Shown piece by piece: positions 38,524-49,592 of a DNA stretch of 64,000 bases (its first letter is position 1; every line of letters starts with the position of its first letter). The DNA is from Helopsaltes ochotensis (Eukaryota; Chordata; Aves; Passeriformes; Locustellidae), in contig VXBM01000010.1 of assembly GCA_013400155.1 (NCBI GenBank), forward strand, positions 1,601,897 to 1,665,896, written 5' to 3'. The position numbers and the translations under genes were made by a program. The notes under the pieces are model-generated. The model did no database searches and was not told the DNA's origin. It saw only the letters and a list, made by a program, of their open reading frames with translations.

Positions 38524-38563
38524 CAGAGATCCTCACAATCCTGCAGAGATCCTTACAATCGAA
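38524..38563. repeat. 20 bp imperfect direct duplication
   Basis: Two adjacent copies of cagagatcctcacaatc-like sequence with a 20 bp period and a C/T difference. Small local duplication in intron e9-e10. Confidence 0.75.
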
Positions 38564-39003
38564 TTCTGTCTCCGCTGTCCTGCGCTGCCTGCAAACTCCT
38601 AATCCCACGGGATGGTGTAGTGAGGGTATCTATGGCTTCAAAGCTCTACAAATAATTTATGTTAATTTTTCTTTACAAGTGGCTGCTTCCATGGGAAGAG
38701 ACATGCCCCTATTTCCCACAAGTACACTCCTATTCCTCATCCTGCACTGCCTGAGCTTGTTCTGTTGTATCACCTGAGACTTGAAAGCCATTAAACCGAT
38801 GTGTTCATTTTTATAGAATGACAAAATGGGAAGCGCCTAGAGCAGCTGTAAAATTGTAAGGAAAGGCGGTAACTTTTAGTGTGCAATAAAAACTCTTCAT
38901 TCCCCCTTGCACCGCGTGCTCAGTCTCTGCATTGCAGTGACCACCACAACCAGCGTAACTGCATGCAAATAACGCTCTTTGCAGTATTTGTCTGTGCATG
39001 TAC

Positions 39004-39165
39004 CTTGGCTCGTGGTAGTTGAGATAAGAGTAGTGTTCCAGCAGTTTCCAGGTGATCCCGTTGTCGTAGGAGTAGTGCAGCAGCACTCCTTCCCCAGGCT
39101 GGTCGGGAGCTTTGCAGGTACTGAGCACTGACTTGCTGCCCAGGCGCAGAGTGAACTGCAGGAAC
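39004..39165 (-). CDS. RELN: RELN exon e9, repeat 1B Asp-box (human ~768-822)
   Basis: This exon of 162 bp encodes the segment from [20 protein letters not shown] to YSYLNYHEP, matching human about 769-821. YSYDNGITW is the Asp-box-like turn of sub-repeat 1B. In human reelin this region contains several positions (around residues 763-804, from memory) altered in autosomal-dominant lateral temporal epilepsy families, and His and Asp of HYSYDNG are conserved here. Acceptor is ggtgcag; the donor GTACAT is weak but required by phase, ending in AG of an Arg codon. Confidence 0.96.
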
Positions 39166-39787
39166 CTGCACCAGAATTACACAAATATTTGCAGGGTATC
39201 GTTTTCACAGTGGCTTTTTGTTTGTTTGTTTGTTTGTTTGTTTGGCTTGGTTTGGTTTTTCCCCTAACCAGGTTGTTTTCAGATCTTCTCAATCTAGGCA
39301 AATTTTGATAAATATCGCTTATGGGGTTTTGTAGGTGTGATTTGTTTTCATTGTCAAGTAATGCATTGTGGCACATATAGTTAAAAAAATGCCAATCATT
39401 TCTGCATTTAATTATTTATTAGGTACTGAAGGGGAGGGAGAGATAGTGAATGGATCTAATCAGTTGCCACAAGCTGTCAAATAAACACAACCTTATAAAT
39501 AATTAATTAGCACTTGGCTTTGACTCTCAGGTTTGATATTAACATTTCATATTTTCCATCCAAGCTGTACAATAACTTCTCTCCCGTCTGTTTTGAACTC
39601 TGTTGTTTACAAAGCAGGAGGAAAAAAAGGCAAGGCTACGAAATCACCATTAAAACATGGAACTAGGAGTTTTTTAAAGGCTTTTTTCCCTGCTAAAGCA
39701 ACAAGTTTCATAATAGACACGGCTGTAGCTGGAGGGGAAGGGGGTCCCCCATGTCTTTGCTTCACACCGCTCCTCCTTCCCTCTCAC
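39166..39787 (-). other. RELN: RELN intron e8-e9 (622 bp)
   Basis: Donor GTGAGA, acceptor ggtgcag. It contains a short (GTTT)n tract at about 39215-39244. Confidence 0.85.
39215..39244. repeat. (GTTT)n tract
   Basis: About seven GTTT units in the 622 bp intron between e8 and e9, about 50 bp beyond the acceptor of e9 on the intron side. Confidence 0.85.
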
Positions 39788-40021
39788 CTGGACTGGGAGC
39801 TGTCCAGGAAGGAGGTGATAAGCTGGCGTCTCCCGTCCTTGTTGAAGACCAGGGCCTTCCCGCTGGCCAGGACCCCGCAGCCGAAGCTGACCTCGGCCCC
39901 GCGGATGGAGTAGAAGCTGTGGTAGGAGGAGAGGCGGGAGCTGGCGAAGCTCTCCGAGATGAACATGGGGAAGGTCTGTGACGCTGTCTCGCACGCTGGC
40001 CCTGAGAAGCCGGGGTCGCAC
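39788..40021 (-). CDS. RELN: RELN exon e8, EGF1 end and sub-repeat 1B (human ~690-768)
   Basis: This exon of 234 bp opens with CDPGFSGPACE, the last two cysteines of EGF module 1. It continues through QTFPMFISESF, SFGCGVLASGKALVFNKDGR and ITSFLDSSQS. It matches human about 691-767 almost residue for residue. FGCGVL..GKALVF is the standard opening of a reelin B sub-repeat. Acceptor is cccgcag and donor is GTGAGA. The exon is strikingly GC-rich at third positions compared with its AT-rich intron surroundings, which makes several long false frames appear on both strands. Confidence 0.97.
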
Positions 40022-40988
40022 CTGCGGGCGAGGAAGGGTGAAAAGCACAACTGGTGACCCATCTTTGGCTGCTTGTCAGATACTGTGGTGGCTGCAGTTG
40101 TTCATGAACTGAGGATACCGAGAGGGTCCCTCTCAAATCTAAGGCCCAAGAACCTCTTTGAGCTTTACTTAGTGAAGTGCAGAGCGAATGATTTCTGTTA
40201 GCTAGTATTTACTTTTGGAATTAAAAATTTATGTATTTATAAAATTATTTAATTTATAAAAAAAATTTGTGTATTTATGAACACCCCATGAATCTGCACA
40301 TAACACAATACAGAAATATATTTATTAATTTTTGGAACAAGACCCCTGCTGACATAATTACAGTTGTTCATATGTAAAATGACAAATTTGCTTTTATCTG
40401 TAGCATAGTAGATGGGGTTACAGGAAATTAAGTTACAAAAGAGACTGCCCTGTGGGTCACACTTTTGCAAATACCTAAATTAGTTACACCAATGTTTAGA
40501 ATGTGCTTGCTGGTTTTGAGTAAGTACCTTTTTATTTTTTAGAGTGGAACCCTTTTAACAAGCCAGACTATCAGAAAGAAGGGGAGTGCTGATCTTCTGT
40601 CCTTGAGGTATGTCAGTTTATGGGATATTAGAACTATTAAAATTGTAATTCTTTCCCAACATTTAATACAAAAGTGATAAAGTCACAAATCACCTCTATA
40701 ACCAGTATAAAGTATATACATCACTGTGCTCTCTAGCACATTTTAAGATGAACTTGAAGTTAGACAGTATACCAGAAGAAAATCATAAAAGAAAATATTA
40801 AACATGCTGCTGTTTAGAAAGATTGATCTTTAGCTTTCCAGTGAGCTTTATGAATTCTGAGGGTCATACTCCTTTTATATTTAGTCATCTAGAAGAGCAA
40901 GGACTGAAATGAAAATCACTTCAACTTTCACACTACCAAGTGAACTCTGTGACAGAAATTGAACATGAGTACTGAATATAACACTTAC
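40022..40988 (-). other. RELN: RELN intron e7-e8 (967 bp)
   Basis: Donor GTAAGT, acceptor cccgcag. AT-rich, with nothing recognised. Confidence 0.85.
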
Positions 40989-41055
40989 TTGCAGCCATTT
41001 CTAGTACACTGTCCTCGCCCTGAGCAGAATTTGAGGCAAGATGGACCAATATAAA
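40989..41055 (-). CDS. RELN: RELN exon e7, EGF module 1 core (human ~668-690)
   Basis: At 67 bp this is the smallest exon in the window. It encodes YIGPSCLKFCSGRGQC and then TRNGC, matching human about 669-689. It carries the first four cysteines of the EGF-like module of reelin repeat 1; the last two are at the start of e8. Acceptor is ctctgcag and donor is a consensus GTAAGT. It starts two bases before a codon boundary and ends with AA of a Lys codon. It is far too short to appear as an open frame on its own, but the residue match, splice sites and phase all agree. Confidence 0.95.
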
Positions 41056-43886
41056 CTGCAGAGAAGAGAAATCAGTTAAATGGAGGGTTATGCTGTGTGA
41101 GAAACAAAATATGATTAATACAAGAAAGTGTACAGACCTGATTGTACAATTATTGTATTTATCTTAATACCACTACCTAGAAAAGGCTATGAAAGGATAT
41201 AAAGCATCTGACTGTGTCAAGTCAGAGATAATTTATTATTTAATGTGTCATGTCCATCTGTGCCTAAAGACACACTACTATGACCACTAGTACTGTTTTA
41301 ATTACTAAGTCTGTGAATGAGATCAGATTTGGTAGGCATTGACCTTTTTCATCATTTTTCATTGACATTCCCTTCATCTTAGTTTGGAGATGTAATCCAA
41401 TCTATATATTGGTACATTCCAGTAGCAGTCTTGTAGATTTAAAAAAATACGTCACTGCTTCTCTTGTTGAAATCTACATACTTTACTTTGCTGGATTTAG
41501 GGGAATAAGAATCGGCCCTGATATGTCTTAGGTAACATTAATTATCATACTCTTTCACTCATTCTTTTAAATGAAGCCTGAGCGCTCAAAAATACACCCC
41601 ACTTGTTTTACTCTTTTGCTTCATCTTTCTTTAATGACTCCTAATTGACACTGTCAATATTTTGTGAAAAATACAAAGGATGGAAATATGAGAAAAATCT
41701 CAGTATAATCTCTTTCACTACAATAAAGAAAAGTCATAACTTGTGGGCAATATTATTTCAATACAATATGCTAAAAGGGCTTAACTATGAAGGGTGGCAT
41801 ATTTTCTTTCGAAAAATTCCTGTTACTTAGAGTTATCCACTTGCATCACAACATTTGGAATAAATAGCCACCAATTTGAAATAATCTATAAGAAGCAGTA
41901 CTTCTTCCTTTTCCTAGTTTTATAATGTTGCCCATCACATCAACATTATAACATCCCCCTAGCAGAGACACTCTAAATCCCTGTTAGCTACTCCCTATAA
42001 CTAAGTCCTCGTCAGATTTCATGTGATTTCTAGATTTTCTCACTCTTCAGGGTGCAAAAATTCTGTTCTATCTGTTTGATTTATTTGTGTCTTTTGAGGT
42101 CTTTTTGAGGGGGTGGTAAAAGTAGAAGGGTTAAAGATGCAATGATGTCATTCAAAATGAAAAAAAATTATGGCAACTGGCATTTTTCCAGAGTTTCTGA
42201 AAGATGGCCAGCTTCCAGATTTCATTTAAAACTTAATTCACATAGGAAGCAGTTGTGAAGCTAAAAGTCAGAGTGCTGAATCTCTGAAACTCTTTTCTCT
42301 TCAAGAATTTGAGTGGCTTGCCAATATTTACGAGTTTTTCCCTACAATACAGTGTAAAGCTTCAGTGTCACTAGTATTTAACAAAGGAGGTATTCAAAAC
42401 CTCAGAAATATGTATTTAATACATGATTCCTGTGTCTTGGTTCTGCACCTCAAATTCAGAGCACTTTCTAGTCAGATGGTTGGTAAACCTTTTCTTGAGA
42501 TTGCGCACACAGGAGCATGCAGCATCTTTTCATGGAGTTGTATTTTGTTCTATAAGCAAAGTTGTACAGATAGATGAATTGTCAAATGATTTTCAATATC
42601 TTGTTTTGTTCTGTTGTAAGGAATTTGTATTCTTAGATTGATTTCATCTTGCTATGGTTTCTGTGAAACTTTCATGAGTGTCTCCAACACTTAGAGTCTG
42701 CTTCTTTTTAGATGGCAACTCATCTTTGCAGATACTCACAGACATCTTCTCATGTTTATGTATCTACCTTTTCTCTTAATTTTACCTTCTTTTTGATTTA
42801 TATTATATCCTTAAAGAGAAGCACTAATACTATATCCAGAATGTCAAGATGATGCTACTTCCTATTATGATTAAGAGAACAATTTTTATTACTTTTAGTG
42901 ACAAAATTTCCTTTATGGTATTACCATAACAGCTTCAAGATTTTCTTGTCAGTACTAGGGATCAACATATTCTAGGAATTCTGCAAAATGTAACTATTTA
43001 CCATTCCTAGGCACCATAGCAAGCCTTACTGGGAATCACTACAAAATTTCACAGGCTATTGTACGTCAGTGTAAATCTCTAAATTAGGTATTTCATGCAT
43101 CTAAGCATACAAATTCTGAATGTAGCTTACTTAGTTCCAAATCATTTAAAGTTAACAAGCAAGCAAAAAAAAATTGCAATTACTCTTAGTTAGCCCTTTT
43201 AACCGTACTTATTTCTGCATTTCATACACTTAATCCTGTGTTCCTAAATAATTTTTACTCCCCTTTAAAATATTTCTTTTTAATTCTGGTCCTGGTTTTC
43301 CTTTGTAGTAAGTCATATAAATATCTATCAACATAAACTTCTTCCAGTTCTTCACATCCACTTAAAAGGTATATGAAAAATGATTTTCTAAGAGAAGAAC
43401 AGTTCTCTGAAACAAAAGGCACTTTCCCCTGAAGATATGGTAAACAATGTAAGGTTTTGTCAGTGTTTTGGTATAGCATCATTTCTTGAAGATGGTCTTC
43501 AATGTTCAGGAGCAAAATATAGCCCAGATGCTGCTCCTGTTGCTTAGGCTGGTGCAGTACATGTCCTTAACAGACAGTGTAGAGCCTATTTATGTAATTA
43601 GGACTAAGCAGACAGAAGAAATGTTACATTAAGACCCTGCCACCAATTTTTTTTTCCTGAAAAGCATCCAATTAAACAGAAAAAAAAAAATCTACTAGAC
43701 TGCTGTCTTTTCTAATGGCAGAATCTCTAGCTTCAAAATGCACCTGCTACCAAATGCAACTAAACAGAACAGGACTTTAACTAACTGTTAATTTATTGAC
43801 TCGTGATTGTGGAAAATATGTTTACTTAGAGAAGCATATAAAATTTATTTTCCTGATGTGTCATGATCATGGATAAGAATACTAAC
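41056..43886 (-). other. RELN: RELN intron e6-e7 (2831 bp)
   Basis: Donor GTTAGT, acceptor ctctgcag. AT-rich, with no gene or named repeat recognised. Short A-runs occur near 43.2 and 43.68 kb. Confidence 0.85.
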
Positions 43887-43996
43887 TATTATCGATTGCC
43901 CACATATTTCCAAGGATTGGTCCTGTTTGCCTCCATCGAATCCTGGTGTCACTTGTTAGAGCAGCGTTGGGAAGGGGAATAGTTATTCGGTTCCAC
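43887..43996 (-). CDS. RELN: RELN exon e6, repeat 1 (human ~632-668)
   Basis: This exon of 110 bp encodes WNRITIPLPNAALTSDTRIR followed by WRQTGPILGNMWAIDN, matching human about 632-667. It is the last strand set of sub-repeat A in repeat 1, ending in the WAIDN signature that leads into EGF module 1. Acceptor is atttcag. The donor is GTTAGT, the only non-GTR donor in the window, but the frame demands it: the final A joins TT of e7 to give Ile where human has Val. TSDTR replaces human TRNTR. Confidence 0.95.
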
Positions 43997-45088
43997 CTGA
44001 AATACATAGAACAGACTCTAGCATTTTATACTGATAGTTATTAAGCAACTGTATATTTTGCAGACATGTTTATGTATTCTGGAAGCTTTGTGAGTGAGAA
44101 GCTTAATTTTAAAATTTGCTCAAATGAAGCATAAACTTACAGCAGCTTTAGAAAATACAAATTAAAAAGAAGTCCATATTTTCATACAATATACGAATGT
44201 TAGTTATTGTCTTATAAACCCCAGCCATTTCCACCCGTAGGAATACACAAAGATGGCAGAGACCTTGAGTTCCTTTGCTGTAGCAGCTTCTCCATCCCCA
44301 TGAATACCTCCTAAACTGAACCTTCAGCAGGGCTGAACTCTGGTGAAAACCCTCAGAGGGTGAGAAGTGCAGAGGATTTGGCATGCTGCAGTCTGGGCCA
44401 TCATTCTCTATCATGCACAGAGGCTACACTTCCTGCACACACCAGGAGTAATGGTACCTATGAAAATTGTATGGGACTAGGGGCTGTGTGCCATCAGATC
44501 ATAGCAATGCTTCAACTGCACTTCCTAACTGTTTTGGAAGTTGGGATACCAAGGGATTTTGTGCTACGCAGCAAAATGCCACAGTTCATTTTTCAGGGAG
44601 ATCAGTAGAAAAGAGACTTAAAACTGAGAAGGGTTGATCCAGGAAAGTGACACTAACAACCATCTCCATCTGCAGAAGTATGGAGGATGTGCTTCACTGT
44701 AACCCAGTACTGGGATTCCACATGAGTAAATGTGTCTGAGGATGTAAATACTGCTTTGAGTAGTGTTTTTTTCTGACCAAGAAGAAAATTTTTACCGCTT
44801 TGACAAGGTAAAAGTTTTCTTCTTCTTCTTATCAACATGCTGTCCACAAGTGGGATTTTTGGAAATTCTCTTTAACATTAAAAAAATATTATTATACCAC
44901 AGAATCAGCCCTATATATTTCAAGTTTCATTACTGGGCAGCCAGGGAGCTCAGAACACTCCTTCCTTGCTGTTTCCAGGCAGTCAAAAATGAATGATGAC
45001 ACAGAGTTGTGTGCTTTGCTGCTTTCTCCTGCCACCTACAATTCACATCTCTAATCTTGCATCTCAGTTTTGCAGAGAACACTCTCAC
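43997..45088 (-). other. RELN: RELN intron e5-e6 (1092 bp)
   Basis: Donor GTGAGA, acceptor atttcag. No gene, transposon or notable repeat was seen. Confidence 0.85.
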
Positions 45089-45217
45089 CCGCTGTAGTTT
45101 TCAGAGGCGTAGATGGTGCTGTGGGGCAGGTGAGGCCCAGCACATATCTCAGGCAGACATTCCATGTGGAGCAGCGACCACGAGCGACCATGGTTGGTTG
45201 AAAACTCCAAGCTGACA
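45089..45217 (-). CDS. RELN: RELN exon e5, repeat 1 Asp-box (human ~588-631)
   Basis: This exon of 129 bp encodes the segment from VSLEFSTNHGRSWSLL to YASENYS, matching human about 589-630. STNHGRSW is a BNR/Asp-box-like turn (S-x-N-x-G-x-S-W) of reelin repeat 1 sub-repeat A. The cysteines in MECLPEICAGP follow, as in human. NYS is an N-glycosylation sequon also present in human reelin. Acceptor is gttaccag and donor is GTGAGA. The first base completes Ser and the last two bases open the Gly codon before Trp of e6. Confidence 0.96.
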
Positions 45218-47690
45218 CTGGTAACACATTGGAGGAAGGAAGGGAGAAAGACATCATGAGGGTATCTGGCACAGATCTCAATGTAGAAGTACCAACATTG
45301 AAGAAACACCAAATATGCTATTCCTAAAAACTGGTGAGGAAACAAGAAATAATTTTAAGCAGAATTTGAATAAAAAAATCTTGCAAATGCAAACATTTGA
45401 CAAAGTTTCATGAGTGTTTAAAACCCCAAAGGTTTTTAGACTGAGGATTGCCGAATACAGAGTTCTTGTTGGGCCACCATCTAGCCAGTGTTTTTATGCT
45501 GCTGCTGTTAAAAGAACTTCATTACTTTTATATTTCATGTTGAAATAGTTTCAGATATGAGGAGAAGCCTTGGATTAATCAGAGCTAGACAGCTCTCTGT
45601 GTGAGAGCCCAGGACACATACAACTGCAGCTGCTAACTATTACATCTGCAGAAGGTGGTAAAAGACTGTTCATGCACTGGCTGTCTCTCTCCCGGGTTAA
45701 AAAAAAAACCCCAAATTGTTTACAACCTATGAGTATAAGGCAATCCTTAGATGCCTTGCACTCTAAAGACCTTGAGAAAGTAATACAGAAAGTGCTTGAT
45801 TTACTACAGATTTAGTATTTTATTGAATTATTCTTGTAATTTCCTCCATATAATTAGCTTGTAATATTCTGGTTTATTTTATGTAACGTCAGTGGAACAT
45901 TATAAAAGTAATAATTCATCTCCTCAATATTAAATTATTGGATTCTGAATTTTTATTTTTATGATAATTTGCTGACAATATTACTTTATTTAAATGTGAT
46001 ACTGTATCACTGTGATATTGTATCCATTAAAACAGTTTATGGAGGTTTTGACTGATTTATTTCAGGTTCAGCTGTAGAGATACCTTAGAGGTTCATGTTT
46101 ACTGCCTATATCTAGTATGAGTCTCTCACATTTGCAGTAATGAAAGCATGAATAATGCTGCAGACTGGGAGATATGAAATGCTGCAGCATTTGGGAAATA
46201 CAAATGGGAAAAATGGTGACCTAATGCTTCTTTAATTATAAAGAAGCTCACTCCTCCTTCAGAAACAGAATGAAGGATAGTAATCTTTCAAAATATATAC
46301 TAATCTCCATCAGGAAACAGTTTGAGACAGAGACTTTATATAACATGTTTACTGGCCAGGAGTGTTTACAGGCAAAGTTTGCACTTTTCACGTAGGAAAA
46401 TGTTGCTGCCTTCTCTTCCTATCAAATATAAGTGCAGTGCCTTGATTTTTGCTTCCCCTTGAATTCTGCTACCCTGCATGGGTACAAGAACTGTCAGTGT
46501 TAATGCAGCTCTTTCCAGCTGGAAGTAGATGCCATAGGACACAGATAAAAGCACTCATAGTCTCTTACTTTAAACTCTCAACTCTGCAAAATACAAGGTA
46601 AATTAATCCTCATAAAATATCAAGATAAATATTCTCATATGTATATAATGGAAGAGGGACAGTGGGCAGTTTGGGTTTAGTTTTGAAGAAGGATATTAAG
46701 AATTTTGAGAGCAGACTAAAGGATGGGCAAGATGTCCATGGCATTGAGCATCAAGCCAGAATGGGCTGAGGAGCTGGCTTGCTCAGCTTGGTGAGGAGGG
46801 GTGAGCTATAGCATCCTATGATGGTACAGAGGACACTCACAAGGAAACCAGAGTCAAACTCTGCTCAGTAGTGTCAGGCACAATACAAAGGACAATAATC
46901 ATAAAGACATGGTTTCATAGTTTGCTACTGTACACTTGTACTGTACTTTATCACTTAAGCAGATCACTCAGAGAGGTAGCAGAGTGTCCATCCATGAAGA
47001 TTTTTCAAGTTGTTGATAGGTAGAGCCATGTCTGACCTGCCCTAACAATCCCTCCTGCTACAGCAGGTTTCACCAGATAACCTGTGAAGGTCCCTTCCAA
47101 TCAACATTTCTACGATTCTACGAAAGATGGAGCCAAAAGTTACTCCCTTCTCTCCCTTTCCCATGGAAAAATTCACACTGAATGTCCTGAAGAAGTAAAG
47201 CCAGCAAAAGGGTTCTGTGATCAGCCTACAGACAGTGAGCTCCTCACCTTGATGGTCATGAAGATGAGGGTAATTTATCACCAGTCTTTCAAGAATTAGA
47301 TATGATTGTGGCATCAGTAGTCTCAGAGAGGTCAGCAGGGCAGGTTTCTGCTGCTGCCTTTAATGCTTTCCTCCTTACACAGTATTAAGAAGTAAATCTC
47401 ATATCCATTAGAAACTGAAGCAAAAGTCACTCTGAAATCATGAGCACATTTCAGAATAATAGGCTAAGAAAAGCAAATTTTGATCTGGAAAGCTATTAAA
47501 TGACTCTTTATTGCACATAAATCTGGGCCCGAAAAGATCAGGAGAAACATCAGCTTTTGAGCAGCTTATATTTGTCATTATTAATGGGATCCCTTCTTCT
47601 GAAAAAAGATTTACAAATCCTCATATAGATTTTATAAACCAAAATACATTAGAAAGCTCATAACCAAAAGAACGATCTCGCCAGTTTTAC
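45218..47690 (-). other. RELN: RELN intron e4-e5 (2473 bp)
   Basis: Donor GTAAAA, acceptor gttaccag. It carries a CR1-like 3' tail at about 47040-47122 in the opposite orientation to the gene. The rest is AT-rich intron with nothing recognised. Confidence 0.85.
47040..47122 (+). mobile_element. CR1-like retroposon 3' tail fragment
   Basis: The plus strand reads aggtcccttccaatcaacat followed by ttctacgattctacg. This matches the usual end of avian CR1 LINEs: a GGTCCCTTCCAA block followed by copies of an ATTCTATG-like octamer. Only the extreme 3' end is clear, the left border is a guess, and the octamers have mutated CpG-like positions, so it is an old truncated copy. It lies antisense in the RELN intron. 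Confidence 0.7.
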
Positions 47691-47899
47691 CTGTTACCAG
47701 GTTGATAAGTCCCACAACCCAAATTGATGGAAAACTGGATCATGTGAGTCACCGAGGAAGGGAGCACCGGAAGGACGTGGAAGTAATCCACAGCCCAGAC
47801 ATTTCTGTTGTGGCCTTGGTGACTCTTTTGCTTCAGGCAAAATTTGGTTGCAGGAGTCTGCAGGTCCGGACTAATGACAACAGAAACCAAAGATGGCAC
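47691..47899 (-). CDS. RELN: RELN exon e4, reelin repeat 1 (human ~519-588)
   Basis: This exon of 209 bp encodes residues from VPSLVSVVISPDLQTPATKF to INLGCGTYQPGN, matching human about 519-587. It belongs to sub-repeat A of reelin repeat 1. NRNVWAVDYFHVLPV is the WAxD strand found at the end of each sub-repeat, and MIQFSINLGCG is the strand preceding the next Asp-box. The exon starts on a codon boundary and ends with AG of a Ser codon that e5 completes. Acceptor is tttgaag (an AAG acceptor) and donor is GTAAAA, rather weak. Confidence 0.96.
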
Positions 47900-49479
47900 C
47901 TTCAAAAGAAATTAAATAACACTTAAATAAGCTGAAAAGGTCACAACATACCATTTAAAATAAAAAAGCAACTCTAATTGTGCTGCATCAAATGTGCTAT
48001 TCTCTCTCCTTGATTCATTTGGTTAACGTTTTTTGCCATCTTTTTCCACACGCCATCCCAAATAAAATCATTTACTATTATGTGGATAGGTATTAGCACC
48101 CTGGGTACCAGTGATGATTATCACCTCAAAGTGATTGGATTGTTTGGTTGTAAAGGCACAGAAGAAAAGACTGCACCTTCCGTGTTCTGAGAAGGGCAGG
48201 TTTATGTTGTCCATTCCAGCTGGGAAGGGAAGGTGATGTTTGTCCTGGAGCCTTACAGCTCACAGAAGCTAAGGCAGGGTAGGGGCATGTCTACCCTGGA
48301 TACGTGAGAATGGAGTAACAGCAGGAGTTCACAGGCATAAGTGGGGAGGATGTTATGTTGCTGAAATAAATGAAAGCACTGCCTCACAAAGCTTAGCCTT
48401 TGTCCTAAAGCAATGTAATTAGAACTTTATTATGTCAAAAGAGGATGTCAGCTCTAAAACTCCTTGTTTTAAAAAACCTCGACAATGAATTCCATGTAAT
48501 TTCAGATCCTATCTCTCCCTAAGTTCCCTAATTAATATTTTATTATTTTACAATTACAGTTTCCTTAGTTTTACAAAAGTTCTTCCCTGTCTTTCACACA
48601 GAAGCAGGAGAGGAGGGAAGCCATGCACAATGAAACAATGCAAGTGACTCAACCGAACTCAGGCCAAACCCTAGTGTAAACATTTGGTTTCTAAGTGCTA
48701 AAGTTACAGACAAAATGCACACAGACCTGTGCTTGAAATCAGTGGCATCTTTACCATCAAACTTCCCTCAGACTATGTGAGCACACTGCATTTCAATATC
48801 TAGCGCGTCTATGTGCACATGTATGAAATACCACATTTTGCCTGTTTTACAGCAGCAGAATAAGGAGACCTCAGGGCTAGATTATTCAGGGTAGATTTGA
48901 TCTAAGTGCTCCTTTGCCCTAGACAAGGCAAATTCAAGGTCTTTATTGTCCTGCCTGAGGGTGGTGGAAGTGGCTGGAAGGCGGCTACACTTTGGACAGA
49001 GGAGACGCTGCCAGTGCACTCTGCCAGCAGCTGCCTCCCCCGGCCGAGTCCATGTCCTCATCACTGCAGACCCTCTCCCAGTCTCTGATCCCACCATGAA
49101 TGACCCTCTCAGGACCCCTCTCCTCACTATCACACTGCGGCTAGAACAAGCTTGAGTGGAAACAGGAGTAATGTTTTGTGAGGAGATGTTACCACTTTTT
49201 TCAGCTAATAACAGACAAATTTTGCCCATTGCTTGCTTGCCTGTTTCCCCAGCCTCAGCCAACACTGCACTGTCCTGCTGGGGGCTGGAGTGACCACCAG
49301 TAACTGCAGAGCTGTGCTGCAAAAGTGTCTGATTGCTCCCAGGTCTGCAGATGATTTATGTGTTTGGGAAGGTCACATTTGAGCGTTCCTGTGGAATTCA
49401 ACACACAACATTCCTGTGATGGCTTGAAAAGAGAATGATCTGTCCATCCCATCTACTTGCTTTGTTTACAACAATTTAC
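47900..49479 (-). other. RELN: RELN intron e3-e4 (1580 bp)
   Basis: Donor GTAAAT, acceptor tttgaag. It contains a GC-richer block at about 48.9-49.3 kb with a 146-residue minus-strand open frame that I cannot assign to any family. Otherwise it is plain intron. Confidence 0.8.
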
Positions 49480-49592
49480 CTTGTAAGCAGCATAGGTCAG
49501 GGTATCAAGAGGTATGTGTTCCCTCCTGCCTTCAATCTTGGCGTACAGTATGACATCATTTTCATGGGATTCTCCAGAATCACAAGTTCCCC
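49480..49592 (-). CDS. RELN: RELN exon e3 (human ~481-518)
   Basis: This exon of 113 bp encodes GTCDSGESHENDVILYAKIE followed by GRREHIPLDTLTYAAYK. It matches human residues about 482-518 and crosses into the conventional start of reelin repeat 1. The conserved SHEND and ILYAKIEGR segments anchor it. It has acceptor tgtacag and donor GTAAAT after AAG, so the exon ends on a codon boundary. Differences from human (DSGESHEND for DPGNSHEND, LTYAAYK for LSYSSYK) are conservative. It is too short to stand out as an open frame and was found by reading the sequence between e2 and e4. Confidence 0.95.

Larger units (their letters stand above)
34743..39003 (-). other. RELN: RELN intron e9-e10 (4261 bp)
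   Basis: Donor GTACAT, acceptor ttttccag. It holds a TATC tetranucleotide microsatellite at 37221-37293 and a 20 bp imperfect direct duplication at about 38524-38563. No gene was seen. Confidence 0.85.

Noticed and set aside
39674..40136. Several 75-125 residue frames around exon e8 on both strands
   Set aside because: Shadows of the GC-rich reelin exon e8 in other frames; only the frame with FGCGVLASGK and the splice phases is real.
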